A stretch of 64,000 nt of DNA from Actinacidiphila oryziradicis (GTDB taxonomy: Bacteria; Actinomycetota; Actinomycetes; Streptomycetales; Streptomycetaceae): positions 26,488 to 90,487 of the forward strand of contig NZ_SUMC01000035.1 in assembly GCF_005047355.1 (NCBI RefSeq). Direction: 5' to 3'. The position numbers and the translations under genes are program-made. The notes below the pieces were generated by a model that saw only the letters and a list, made by a program, of their open reading frames with translations, did no database searches and was not told the DNA's origin. Positions 8,167 to 15,923 of this stretch are shown one piece after another. How positions within the stretch are numbered: position 1 is the stretch's first letter; the number at the start of each line of letters is the position of its first letter.

Positions 8167-9438
8167 ATGATCAGCACATTGCGGGAGTTTCGGCGGGTGG
8201 GGCGAGCGGTTCAGGTGCTCGTGGTCAACCAGTTCTTCATGAAGGCCGGCTTCTACATGCTCATGCCGTATCTGGCGACGCATCTGACCTCCGGTCTGGG
8301 CACCGCCACCTGGGTGGCCGGACTGGTGCTGGGAGTGCGCAGCTTCAGCCAGCAGGGGCTGTACGTGCTCGGCGGCATGCTCACCGACCGCTACGGCGCG
8401 CGGCGGCTGGTGATCGCGGGCTGTCTGCTGCGCACGGTCGGCTTCGGGATGCTCGGGTTCGTCGACTCCCTGCCGTCGCTGCTGGTGGCGGCTGGGCTGA
8501 CCGGGCTGGCGGGGGCGCTCTTCAGCCCGGCGGTGCGCGGCTGCCTGAGCGAACACGCGGGCGAGCGGCGGCTGGAGGTCTTCGCCCTGTCGAATGTCTT
8601 CCGGCAGTCCGGCGTGGTCATCGGCCCGCTGGCGGGCGTCGCGCTCATCGCCCTGGACTTCCGGCTGGCGTGCGCGGTATCGGCCGGGCTCTTCCTGGCC
8701 CTGACGGTTCTACAGGTCCGTACGCTGCCCCGCCGTCCGTACGAGGTCGAAGCGGCGGCCCAGCCGCTGCGCGGCTGTCTGCCCACGCTGCTGCGCAACC
8801 GCCGCTTCCTGTGCTTCTCGGCCGCGATGACCGGCTCGTACGTCCTGTCCTTCCAGGTCTACCTCGCCGTCCCGCTCCAGGTCCGCCGGGTGCTGGGGCC
8901 CGCGTACTCCGGCGCCGGGATGACCGCGCTGCTTGTGCTGTCCGCTGCCGTGGTGGTGATCGGCCAGGTCCGCGTCACCGCGTGGGCGCGGCGCCGCTGG
9001 ACGCCTTCCCAGGCGCTGGTGCGCGGGCTGGTGATCATGGGGCTCGGCTTTTTGCCGCTCGCGCTCGCGGCGGCGTTCCCGTACGGCGATCTCGACCACG
9101 GGCTGCCCGAGTCACTCGGCGAGCCCTTTGATCTGGCCCCGACGCTGACTGCCGTGCTGCTGCTGGCGGTAGGCGGCATCGTCATCTATCCGTTCGAGCT
9201 GGAGATGATCACTCTGCTGTCGGACGGCACATATTTCGCCAGCTATTACGGGTTCTACAACACGATCTCCGGCATTGGCATGGCTGTTGGGGACTTCGCG
9301 ACCGGCGCTGCGTGGGACGCCGGGAAGCGTGCCGGGGGGCCTGGGCTGCTGTGGTTCGCGCTGGTTGTGCTTGGCGCGGTGAGCGCGTGCGCGGTCGCCG
9401 CAGTGGCTCGCGTCCGCCCGGCTGCGCCCGCCGCGTAG
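8167..9438 (+). CDS. Major facilitator superfamily transporter (MdtH-like)
   Basis: A 423-residue protein with about twelve predicted membrane helices and the MFS loop motif LTDRYGARR after helix 2 (around residue 80). The first helix segment carries NQFFMKAGFYMLMPY, matching the start of MdtH-like drug-efflux carriers. ATG at 8167 is preferred over TTG at 8164; no strong ribosome site precedes either, but the AT-richer stretch at about 8098-8160 may hold the promoter shared with the divergent ABC operon. Substrate cannot be predicted. Confidence 0.88.
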   Translation: MISTLREFRRVGRAVQVLVVNQFFMKAGFYMLMPYLATHLTSGLGTATWVAGLVLGVRSFSQQGLYVLGGMLTDRYGARRLVIAGCLLRTVGFGMLGFVDSLPSLLVAAGLTGLAGALFSPAVRGCLSEHAGERRLEVFALSNVFRQSGVVIGPLAGVALIALDFRLACAVSAGLFLALTVLQVRTLPRRPYEVEAAAQPLRGCLPTLLRNRRFLCFSAAMTGSYVLSFQVYLAVPLQVRRVLGPAYSGAGMTALLVLSAAVVVIGQVRVTAWARRRWTPSQALVRGLVIMGLGFLPLALAAAFPYGDLDHGLPESLGEPFDLAPTLTAVLLLAVGGIVIYPFELEMITLLSDGTYFASYYGFYNTISGIGMAVGDFATGAAWDAGKRAGGPGLLWFALVVLGAVSACAVAAVARVRPAAPAA

Positions 9439-9632
9439 CCGCTGCCGCGGGCACGGTTGCCTCGTGCGGGCCGGTGGTCGGCGTTGTGCCCACCCTCCCC
9501 CGGCTACCTACCCCAGCTTTCGGCCGGGAGGTGCCCCCATCTCGCTTCGCTCGGCCCTGCGGCACGCCTGCCCACAACGTCAGCACAATCCAGCCCGTCG
9601 GGCGGGGGCGGAGCCCTGGCAGCACCCCAGCC

Positions 9633-9750
9633 CGTCCGGCGTTTGGGGACTGGGGGTCCCCCCCACGCCCGCCGGGGCGTAGGGGGCGGGTCTGGGGCGG
9701 GGCCCCCGCGCGGCGCCAGCCGCATATTGGACGGAGCAGGGAAGGGGCGG
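9633..9750. repeat. Dispersed intergenic palindromic repeat, copy 2 (inverted relative to copy 1)
   Basis: This stretch in the 549-nt gap between the MFS gene and the glycosyltransferase is the inverted copy of the repeat at 2857-2970. It contains CCCAGCCCGTCCGGCGT and GGCGCCAGCCGCAT. The gap also holds a variant of the CACCTCCC/GGGAGGTG hairpin near 9500-9540 and the element at 9798-9990. No open reading frame with coding character was seen in 9439-9797. Confidence 0.6.
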
Positions 9751-9797
9751 GTCAGGGGAGAGCGCCGCAGGCGACCCGGCTGGCCGCCGGGAACGGC

Positions 9798-9990
9798 TTA
9801 GAGGCCGCGCGAATAGGTGGGGCGGGTTAAGGAGCGGGCCGAGGGCCGAGTGTGGCAAGGCGGAGGTGGGGGCACCTCCCAGCGGTAGCTGGGGGAGGAG
9901 GCGACGCGGAGCGTCGTCGACCGACGACAACGCCGCCAGGCGAGAGCCATCGGCCCGCGACGCTGCCCCACCTATTCGCGCGGCCTCTTA
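9798..9990. mobile_element. MITE-like non-autonomous element with 23-bp inverted ends and TTA target duplication
   Basis: TTA at 9798-9800 is followed by an inverted terminal repeat beginning GAGGCCGCGCGAATAGG; the complementary copy ends at 9987 and is again followed by TTA (9988-9990). The 187-bp body is non-coding. A 52-bp interior block (9857-9908) matches the interior of the other element (3208-3259, inverted) at 51 of 52 positions although the two terminal repeats differ. A 3-bp TNA duplication suits IS5/IS1031-type transposition. The right-hand TTA is also the TAA stop of the leftward glycosyltransferase gene. Confidence 0.7.
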
Positions 9991-11352
9991 GTGGCCGACG
10001 CCCTCGATCTTCTCGATGATCGCGCTGTGCCGGACGGCGGTCTCGCCGTGGTGGACGTAGGCGAAGCCGACCGGCGCGCCGATGCCCAGGGAGAGAGTTG
10101 CGGCCGCGGTGGCGGCCAGGGTCCTGATGCGGCGCCGGGCCGGACGGCGGCCCTGTCCGGAGGGCGTGGTGGTGAGGTCGTCGGCTGCGGCGGCGATCGT
10201 TTCGGCGGGGCCGGGGTGGGACTGGTGGAGAGCGAGGCCGGCCTCGCGTTGGGCCTGGCCGCGAGGGCCGTCCAGGAGCTCGGTGAGCACGGCGGCGAGT
10301 TGGCCGGCCTCGCGGATCCATACGGCCAGGCCCGCTTCGTCGAGGGCGGCCGCGTTGGTCTGCCCGTGGCCGGGTATGCAGCGGTAGCTGGCGACGGGGA
10401 GCCCGCTGGCGAGGGCCTCCAGCGAGGTGAGGCCGCCGGCGTTCTGGACGAGGACGTCGCAGGCGTGCATGAGGCCGGGCATGTCCTGGGTCCAGCCGTG
10501 CACGTGCTCGATGCCGTCGGAGCGCAGTTGGTCGGCCAGGGCCTCGTTGCGCCCGCAGACCACGACGGGTGCGGCGGCGCCGCTGTCGCGGATCTCGGCG
10601 GCGGCCTGCCGTACCGGGCCGACGCCCCATGAGCCGGCGACCAGCAGGGCCAGCGGCGCGTGGGCGGGCAGAGCGAACCGCTCGCGGGCGGCCTGCCGCT
10701 GCGCCGGGGTGGCGGGGGCGAAGCGCGGGTCGGCCACCGGGCCGGTGACGGTGACCCCGGCGGCGCCCTGGGCGTGGGCCTGGCCGGCGGGTATCGCGTG
10801 GGCGGCGAGGTGGGTGTCGATACCGGGGGCGACCCACAGGGCGTGGACGGAGAAGTCCGTGAGGTACGTGAAGGTCGGTATGGTCAGGCGGCCGCGCAGC
10901 CGCAGCGCGCCGACGACCTGGCTGGCCCCGGGGTAGGTGCAGACGACGGCCCGGGTGTCGGGGGTGATCGCCCGCAGCATGCGGCGCTCGGTGCTGCGGA
11001 ACATCGCGCGCACCGCCGGGCCGGGGCGCCCGGCGTGTTCGGTGGCGGCGTAGATCCGCTGGTAGCCGGAGGGCGCCACAGTCAGCAGTCGGTGGTAGCT
11101 GCCGGAGATCATTTTCCCCAGCCCGGCGGGGAGGAAGTCCAGGAAGTCGTGCCGGTCCACGACGAATCCGGAGGCGGTGAGGCGGCGGGCGAGCTCGGCG
11201 GCGGCGCCGTCGTGCCCGGCTCCCACGCTTGCCGAGATGATGACAATGCGCTGCGTGCCGGGGCCGTGGCCGGGGCTGTGCCGCGTCGCGGCCGACGGCG
11301 GAAGGGCATGCGCCATAGCATGCTTGTCCACCGGGTTGTCGCGGAAGGACAC
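9988..11352 (-). CDS. MGDG-synthase-type glycosyltransferase with C-terminal membrane anchor
   Basis: A 454-residue GT-B fold enzyme. The N-terminal SASVGAGHDGAAAELARRL matches the acceptor-binding loop of monogalactosyldiacylglycerol synthases and MurG-like enzymes. The C-terminal half has the donor-binding segment NAGGLTSLEALASGLPV and the CIPGHGQTNA loop. An unusual tail follows: a basic patch (about 406-415), one hydrophobic helix (about 417-438) and a short outside segment. It probably glycosylates a membrane lipid. The GTG at 11352 has a GGAGG box 10 nt upstream; a second possible start lies at 11316. A BlaI-like dyad 56 nt upstream suggests control by the regulator at 13312. The TAA stop lies in the end of the element 9798-9990. 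Confidence 0.85.
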   Translation of the reverse strand: MSFRDNPVDKHAMAHALPPSAATRHSPGHGPGTQRIVIISASVGAGHDGAAAELARRLTASGFVVDRHDFLDFLPAGLGKMISGSYHRLLTVAPSGYQRIYAATEHAGRPGPAVRAMFRSTERRMLRAITPDTRAVVCTYPGASQVVGALRLRGRLTIPTFTYLTDFSVHALWVAPGIDTHLAAHAIPAGQAHAQGAAGVTVTGPVADPRFAPATPAQRQAARERFALPAHAPLALLVAGSWGVGPVRQAAAEIRDSGAAAPVVVCGRNEALADQLRSDGIEHVHGWTQDMPGLMHACDVLVQNAGGLTSLEALASGLPVASYRCIPGHGQTNAAALDEAGLAVWIREAGQLAAVLTELLDGPRGQAQREAGLALHQSHPGPAETIAAAADDLTTTPSGQGRRPARRRIRTLAATAAATLSLGIGAPVGFAYVHHGETAVRHSAIIEKIEGVGH

Positions 11353-11404
11353 AGCCGATCAGCCTCCAGACTGATGAATGCGCGGAGAGGGCCGAAGGCT
11401 GAAG

Positions 11405-11420
11405 CTACTACATGATGTAG
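11405..11420. promoter_or_regulatory. BlaI/MecI-like operator upstream of the glycosyltransferase
   Basis: CTACTACATGATGTAG contains the perfect dyad CTACAT-G-ATGTAG. TACA/TGTA dyads are the known recognition type of BlaI/MecI repressors, and a BlaI-family gene lies 2 kb away. The site is 56 nt upstream of the GTG of the leftward glycosyltransferase, a typical operator position. Binding is inferred from motif and context. Confidence 0.55.
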
Positions 11421-11547
11421 AAATAATGGAACGCCTCGTTGTCGCAGACTGCGTATCGGACACGTCAACGGTTTGTCGACCGGGCACCCGAGCAGTGTCG
11501 GGCACGTGAACGTACGGTTCAGGTTGGGGCCGAAGGGCCGTGTCCGT

Positions 11548-12189
11548 CTAGGGCTCGTCCGGACCGTTCGTTTCCCCGGCGTCCGGGCGGGCGCGGCGCC
11601 GGCGCAGATGCCAGACCACCAGGGCGACGACGACAAGGCCGGCGATGACGAGGGCGAGGGCCGTGCCCACGGTGTGCTCGACCTGGGTGTAGGCGGAGCC
11701 GGCGAAGTAGCCGACCAGGGTGAAGCCGAGGCCCCAGGTGAGTCCGCCCAGGGCGTTGAACAGCAGGAATGTGCGGTAGGGCATGTGCGAGATGCCGGCC
11801 AGGGCGGGCATCATCGCGCGGAAGAAGGCGATGAAGCGGCCGAAGAAGACCGCGATGGGCCCCCGGCGGCGGATCGTGTCCTGCGCGGCACCGATGCGGT
11901 CCTGGTGCCCCCGCAGCGGGCGGGTGGTCAGAATCCGGGGCCCGAAGTGGTGGCCGATCTCATAACCGACGGAGTCACCGGCGATCGCCGCGATCACCAC
12001 GGCCAGGGCGAGCCAGTACACGGAGACCCCGTGGTGCCGGTTCGCCAGCACGCCGCCCAGGACCACGGCCGTCTCGCCGGGGAGGACGAAGCCGAAGAAG
12101 AGGGCGTCCTCGAAGAAGACCATGGCTGCGACAACGGCGTAGATCACCGGACCGGAGAGCCCCGCGAGCCAGCTGGTGACCGAGTTCAT
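11548..12189 (-). CDS. DedA-family (SNARE-associated/VTT domain) membrane protein
   Basis: A 213-residue polytopic protein with four to five hydrophobic segments. Hallmarks are FFEDALFFGFVLPGET near residue 30, GYEIGHHFG, and the conserved basic-loop sequence FFGRFIAFFRAMMPALAGISHMPYRTF. DedA proteins are implicated in membrane lipid (undecaprenyl or other carrier lipid) flipping and in membrane homeostasis. The ATG at 12189 is preceded by a GGTGGAGC box. It lies between the BlaI/M56 pair and a lipid-type glycosyltransferase and has a BlaI-like dyad 70 nt upstream. All three functions may form one envelope-stress regulon. Confidence 0.92.
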   Translation of the reverse strand: MNSVTSWLAGLSGPVIYAVVAAMVFFEDALFFGFVLPGETAVVLGGVLANRHHGVSVYWLALAVVIAAIAGDSVGYEIGHHFGPRILTTRPLRGHQDRIGAAQDTIRRRGPIAVFFGRFIAFFRAMMPALAGISHMPYRTFLLFNALGGLTWGLGFTLVGYFAGSAYTQVEHTVGTALALVIAGLVVVALVVWHLRRRRARPDAGETNGPDEP

Positions 12190-12258
12190 TGCTCCACCTT
12201 CCCTCGCGGAAGCGGGCGGAAAGGCGGGGCGCGGCGGGGGCGCGGCCTCGCGTTTGAC

Positions 12259-12276
12259 TCTACAACACGTAGTAGA
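12259..12276. promoter_or_regulatory. BlaI/MecI-like operator upstream of the DedA gene
   Basis: TCTACAACACGTAGTAGA is an 18-bp imperfect dyad with TCTAC/GTAGA ends. It lies 70 nt upstream of the DedA start, between it and the end of the M56 gene. It shares the TAC/GTA arms of the site at 11405-11420, supporting a common regulator. Regulation by the BlaI-like protein is inferred. Confidence 0.5.
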
Positions 12277-12294
12277 TATGGGAGATGAAGGCCC

Positions 12295-13308
12295 TCACCC
12301 ACCTGCGAGGTGGGTCAGGTGCGGCCGACGGAGGTGCGTCCGATGGAGGTGTGGCCGATGGTGGTCGTGTGGCCGATGGTGGCCTTGCGGCAGGTGCGCG
12401 CCGACGGCCTGGGCCTGCATCGCCGTCTCGAACAGTTCCTCCGTGTCATGGGTCGCCTCCGCCACGCTCAGGCAGCAGGCCAGCATCACCGCGCCGAACA
12501 CCGTCACCAGGCCCCGCCGCATGGGAGCGGGCGGGGCCATCAGCGCCTGCACCCGCTGCGGAACCGGACCACCCGTGACCGCCAGCGCGGGCTGCGGCGC
12601 CCGCTTCACCGCCAGCGCCGCGCGGGCGACGGCCCGGGCCACCAGCGGACGGTCGCCCACCTCGGCGGCGGCCTCCTCGTCCGCCCACCGCTCCGCCGCG
12701 AACGCGCCCGCGCGGGCGAGCGGACGCAGCAGCGGATGGACCGCCGCCGCCAGCTGCAGTACGAGCAGGAACAGATGATGCCGGTGCCGCAGATGCGCCC
12801 GTTCGTGCGCCAGCAGCGCCCGGCGCTCATCGGCGGCCAGCGCCCGGAGCATCCCGGAGGAGACCACCACCCGCCCCGGCGACCCGGGCAGGGCGAAAGC
12901 GGCCGGCACCGGATCGTCCAGCACCGCCAGATCCCCGGCCACGGAAAGCTCCCGGCACTCCCGCCGCGCCCCCACCAGCACCCGCACCCGCCGCCACGAC
13001 ACCACCACCAGCGCCAGCACCGACGCCAGCAGCACCAGCCCGCACACCAGGGCCACCGTCCAGCTGACCGGGTCGATCGCCGCCAGCACCCCGGCGGACC
13101 ACGGTCCCTCGGCCGCCACCAGCGGGATCTGCCCCACCCGGGTGAACGCCAGCAGCGCCAGCGACGTCGTCCAGGCACCCGCCGCCACGACGCCCGCGCA
13201 GGTCAGCAACCAGGTCGCGACCCGCGGCGGCAGCCTGCGCCCGGCCCATGACGCGGCCGGTCCGAGCACCATGCTCACCAGCAGTGGTATGTACACGGCG
13301 ATCCGCAC
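12295..13308 (-). CDS. M56-family (BlaR1/MecR1-like) membrane metallopeptidase with histidine-rich tail
   Basis: A 337-residue protein with two N-terminal helices, a third pair near 80-105, and a cytoplasmic gluzincin domain with the HExxH motif in LLAHERAHLRHRHH (about residue 165) and the downstream glutamate in ERWADEEAAAE. A further helix lies near 290. In BlaR1/MecR1 this domain triggers loss of the BlaI/MecI repressor. There is no penicillin-binding sensor domain. Instead the C-terminus (about 308-335) has about a dozen histidines separated by Pro/Arg/Leu, suggesting metal binding. The GTG at 13308 is 3 nt after the BlaI-like stop. Confidence 0.88.
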   Translation of the reverse strand: MRIAVYIPLLVSMVLGPAASWAGRRLPPRVATWLLTCAGVVAAGAWTTSLALLAFTRVGQIPLVAAEGPWSAGVLAAIDPVSWTVALVCGLVLLASVLALVVVSWRRVRVLVGARRECRELSVAGDLAVLDDPVPAAFALPGSPGRVVVSSGMLRALAADERRALLAHERAHLRHRHHLFLLVLQLAAAVHPLLRPLARAGAFAAERWADEEAAAEVGDRPLVARAVARAALAVKRAPQPALAVTGGPVPQRVQALMAPPAPMRRGLVTVFGAVMLACCLSVAEATHDTEELFETAMQAQAVGAHLPQGHHRPHDHHRPHLHRTHLRRPHLTHLAGG

Positions 13309-13311
13309 GGG

Positions 13312-13713
13312 TCAGCCCTCCGACTGCCCGCGCAGCAGATGCTCCAGCAACTGCTCGTCCTCCGCCGGCAGCTCCGAGACGAACCGGGCGAGCACCGCGG
13401 CCCGGTCCCCGCCCTTCTCCAGCAGGGCCCGCATCCCCGCCGCCGCGTGCCCGGCCTCGTCGCGCACAGTCGCGTAGCGGTGGCTGCGGCCCGTCCGCTT
13501 GCGGGTCACCAGGCCCTTGGCGTGCAGCCGCGTCAGGATTGTCAGCACTGTGGTGTACGCCGGATCACCCGCCAGGCGCTTGCGTACCACCCCCACCTCC
13601 AGCGGCTCGCCGGCCGCCCACAGGGCCGCCAGCACCTCGCTCTCCAGCTCCCCGCGCGCCCGCCGCCCCGCTGCGCCCTGACCGCTCGCGCCGCCGCCCA
13701 CGCTGCCGTCCAC
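13312..13713 (-). CDS. BlaI/MecI/CopY-family transcriptional repressor
   Basis: A 133-residue winged-helix protein. The core LESEVLAALWAAGEPLEV and AYTTVLTILTRLHAKGLV carries the recognition helix that defines the family; the C-terminal dimerisation part ends ELPAEDEQLLEHLLRGQ. The start is the GTG at 13713 with a GAGAGGA box 7 nt upstream; the frame extends further but without family similarity. Encoded directly before an M56 peptidase, it should repress until that peptidase is activated. Dyads at 11405 and 12259 and a half-site CTACTAC at 13767-13773, just upstream of this gene, are candidate targets, so autoregulation is plausible. Confidence 0.92.
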   Translation of the reverse strand: MDGSVGGGASGQGAAGRRARGELESEVLAALWAAGEPLEVGVVRKRLAGDPAYTTVLTILTRLHAKGLVTRKRTGRSHRYATVRDEAGHAAAGMRALLEKGGDRAAVLARFVSELPAEDEQLLEHLLRGQSEG

Positions 13714-13808
13714 GCTGGTTTCCTCTCCCGCGGGGCTTCCGGCCGCACCCGGCCGGGAGGACCAAGCTACTACGGGACACGGGGGGCGGCCCAGGCCGCC
13801 GATGGCGT

Positions 13809-13988
13809 TCAGAGCAGCGCGTCGATCGCGTCGAACGCTTTGAAGCGGCCGAACTCCGCAGGCAGTTGGGCGGCCCGCACACGGTAGCGGAGACTGTCCG
13901 GAATGATCCGCACGGCGGTACGGCAAGCCTCCTCGCCGGCACTGTGCCCTGCCTGCGCTCCGTCCGGGACGACCCGCGCCGCTGTCGA
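13809..13988 (-). pseudogene. Fragment of an unidentified coding sequence
   Basis: A 59-codon open stretch after an in-frame TGA reads like genuine protein (for example RIIPDSLRYRVRAAQL then PAEFGRFKAFDAIDALL) and ends at a TGA. It has no plausible start or ribosome site. It lies beside the damaged YCII-type gene 13990-14250 but does not resemble that family. Best described as the 3' remnant of a lost gene; identity unknown. Confidence 0.3.
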
Positions 13989-13989
13989 T

Positions 13990-14250
13990 CATCCAGGCCG
14001 GCCCCGGGCCGCTCCGAGAGGGGCTGCACGACGACCGCAGTCGACCACCCAGTACCCGGCCAGCACCTCCTTGGCCTCCCCGTACGGCCCGTCCGGCGAG
14101 ATCCTTGTTCACCGCCTCCTTGTTCACCGCCTCCATGAAGCCGGCCATCGCCGCGATGTTCTTCTCGGTCCGGACAAACCCATCGGTGGGCCGCCCGCTC
14201 ATGGCCTCGTGGCCGGACTGCTTCCCCAGAACCATCAGCAGGTACTTCAC
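13990..14250 (-). pseudogene. Degenerate YCII-related (DGPF) domain gene
   Basis: From a GTG at 14250 the frame gives VKYLLMVLGKQSGHEAMSG, the usual start of YCII/DGPF-domain proteins. The family's later motif DGPYGEAKEVLAGYWVVD is found at 14042-14100 in a different frame. Between them the central part of the domain is missing and the 15-bp unit TTGTTCACCGCCTCC is duplicated (14105-14134). Gene is therefore frameshifted and internally deleted. The family normally has about 110-130 residues and often accompanies ECF sigma factors. Confidence 0.65.
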
Positions 14251-14363
14251 GTCCTCGCCCCGGCCTTGGCCGCCCGCCGGGAAACCGGCGTGTCTCCGGC
14301 CCGGCGGGCCACCGGCGAGGGGGACACTGGCGGACCGGAACAGGCCGTCCGAAGGGAATCCTC

Positions 14364-14687
14364 GTGCCCGCAACGCCGCTGACCGATGACCAGATCGCCA
14401 AGGCCCTGGAAGGGCTGCCCGGCTGGCACGTCGAGAACGGAGAGCTGACCGCGGCCTATAAGTCAGGCCGCGCCGACATCGTGCCGTTCTACGCTGCGGT
14501 GGCCGCGGCTGAGGACGAGGCCGATCATCATGCCCGCGTCACGATCCTGTATGGCACGATCAGCTTCGCCCTCAACACCCATGACGCGGGTGGCGCGATC
14601 ACCGAGAAGGACACCGCCCTCGCCTCGACGATCGCCGCCCTGGCCGCAGGCCACGACGCCACTGTCACCGCCAGGTCCACCGGCTGA
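14364..14687 (+). CDS. Pterin-4a-carbinolamine dehydratase (PCD/DCoH family)
   Basis: A 107-residue single-domain protein. It begins LTDDQIAKALEGLPGW and has the EADHHARVTI segment (near 50-60) corresponding to the family's catalytic EDHHPxxxxxY motif, in which P is here replaced by A. The enzyme dehydrates 4a-hydroxytetrahydrobiopterin to regenerate the quinonoid cofactor of aromatic amino-acid hydroxylases; some members bind transcription factors instead. GTG start at 14364. No hydroxylase gene is nearby, so its physiological partner is unknown. Confidence 0.85.
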   Translation: MPATPLTDDQIAKALEGLPGWHVENGELTAAYKSGRADIVPFYAAVAAAEDEADHHARVTILYGTISFALNTHDAGGAITEKDTALASTIAALAAGHDATVTARSTG

Positions 14688-14753
14688 GGAGCGTACGCGC
14701 GCGGGGTTGTCCCGGGGCGTGTGTCGTGTCTGGCCTGGGGGTAGGAGCGAAAG

Positions 14754-15923
14754 GTGGGTGTTTGGCAGCATTTGCAGAATCGGCTCCCGGTATGGCCATC
14801 GGGTCGTGCGCTGGTGGTGATCCCTCTTGTGCTGATCGTGGCGATCACCGTGGCGGACGTCCGCTCCCCGGCGGATGTCCATCTGGGCCCCTTGCTGGTC
14901 ATTGCCCCGACCATTACCGCTTCCTTTGCCGGGCCACGGCTGACCGGGCTGCTCGGGATCCTGGCGGTATTGGCCGAGGTGTTCACCGCCGTGTTCCACG
15001 GTGGGCTGAGCACGGCGAACCATGTGGCGCAGCTGAGCGCCCTGATGGTCCTTTCCGCTCTGGTGGTCTTCTTCTGCGCCGTGCGGGAGCGGCGTCAGCG
15101 GGAGCTGACCCGGGTGCGGTCGGTGTCCGAAGCCGCGCAGGAGGTGCTGCTGCGGCCGCCGCCCCGCCGGATCGGACCGTTGCGCGTGGCGTGGATGTAT
15201 CTGGCCGCGGAGGACGAGTCCAGGATCGGGGGTGACCTGTTCGCGGTCGCCCGCGCCGGCGGGGCGGCCACGCGGGTGATCATCGGGGACGTACGGGGCA
15301 AGGGTCTGGCGTCCATCGGCGAGGCCTCGGTGGTGCTGGCGGCGTTCCGTGAGGGAGCCCACCGTTATGCCACGCTGCGGGAGTTGGCGGACGCCCTGGA
15401 AGAGAGCGTCTGCAGGTACCTGGAGGAGACCGCCGAGACGGACCATGATGCCGGTGAGCACTTCGTCACCGCTGTCATCCTGAACATCCCCGACGAAGGC
15501 TCGCAGGCCGAGATGGTCAGCTGTGGTCATCCGCCACCGCTGCTGTTGCACGATCACCAGGTCACAGCCCTGCATTCCCGCTGTCCCGCGCCCCCGCTGG
15601 GTGTGTGCGGACTGCCCGGCCCGGCCCACTGCACCGAGACGTTCACCTTCGAAGCCGGTGGCATGCTCCTGCTCTACACCGACGGCGTCATCGAGGCCCG
15701 CTCCCCCGCCGGGGACTTCTACCCGCTCATCGAGCGGGTCGCCGCCCTGCACACGTCCAGCCCGGAGGCCCTGCTGCAACACACCCGCCGCGACCTCCTG
15801 GCCCATCTGGGTGAGCGGCTCGACGATGACGCTGCCCTCCTGGCCATAGAACGCACCCCTGCCCACCTCCTGACCAGGCACCCGGGCAAAATACTCAGCG
15901 AGGGGGGCCTTGTTCGCACCTGA
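14754..15923 (+). CDS. Membrane-anchored PP2C-type (SpoIIE/RsbU) serine phosphatase
   Basis: A 389-residue protein with three to four N-terminal membrane segments (about 18-110), a short linker and a SpoIIE-type PP2C domain (about 145-370). Metal-binding aspartates appear in ESRIGGDLF, IGDVRGKGL, and the C-terminal LLYTDGVIEAR and RLDDDAALL motifs. Such proteins dephosphorylate STAS anti-sigma-antagonists, activating sigma-B-type factors. The GTG at 14754 has an AGGAG box at 14743. The last 29 bp overlap the convergent gene ending at 15895. Confidence 0.92.
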   Translation: MGVWQHLQNRLPVWPSGRALVVIPLVLIVAITVADVRSPADVHLGPLLVIAPTITASFAGPRLTGLLGILAVLAEVFTAVFHGGLSTANHVAQLSALMVLSALVVFFCAVRERRQRELTRVRSVSEAAQEVLLRPPPRRIGPLRVAWMYLAAEDESRIGGDLFAVARAGGAATRVIIGDVRGKGLASIGEASVVLAAFREGAHRYATLRELADALEESVCRYLEETAETDHDAGEHFVTAVILNIPDEGSQAEMVSCGHPPPLLLHDHQVTALHSRCPAPPLGVCGLPGPAHCTETFTFEAGGMLLLYTDGVIEARSPAGDFYPLIERVAALHTSSPEALLQHTRRDLLAHLGERLDDDAALLAIERTPAHLLTRHPGKILSEGGLVRT

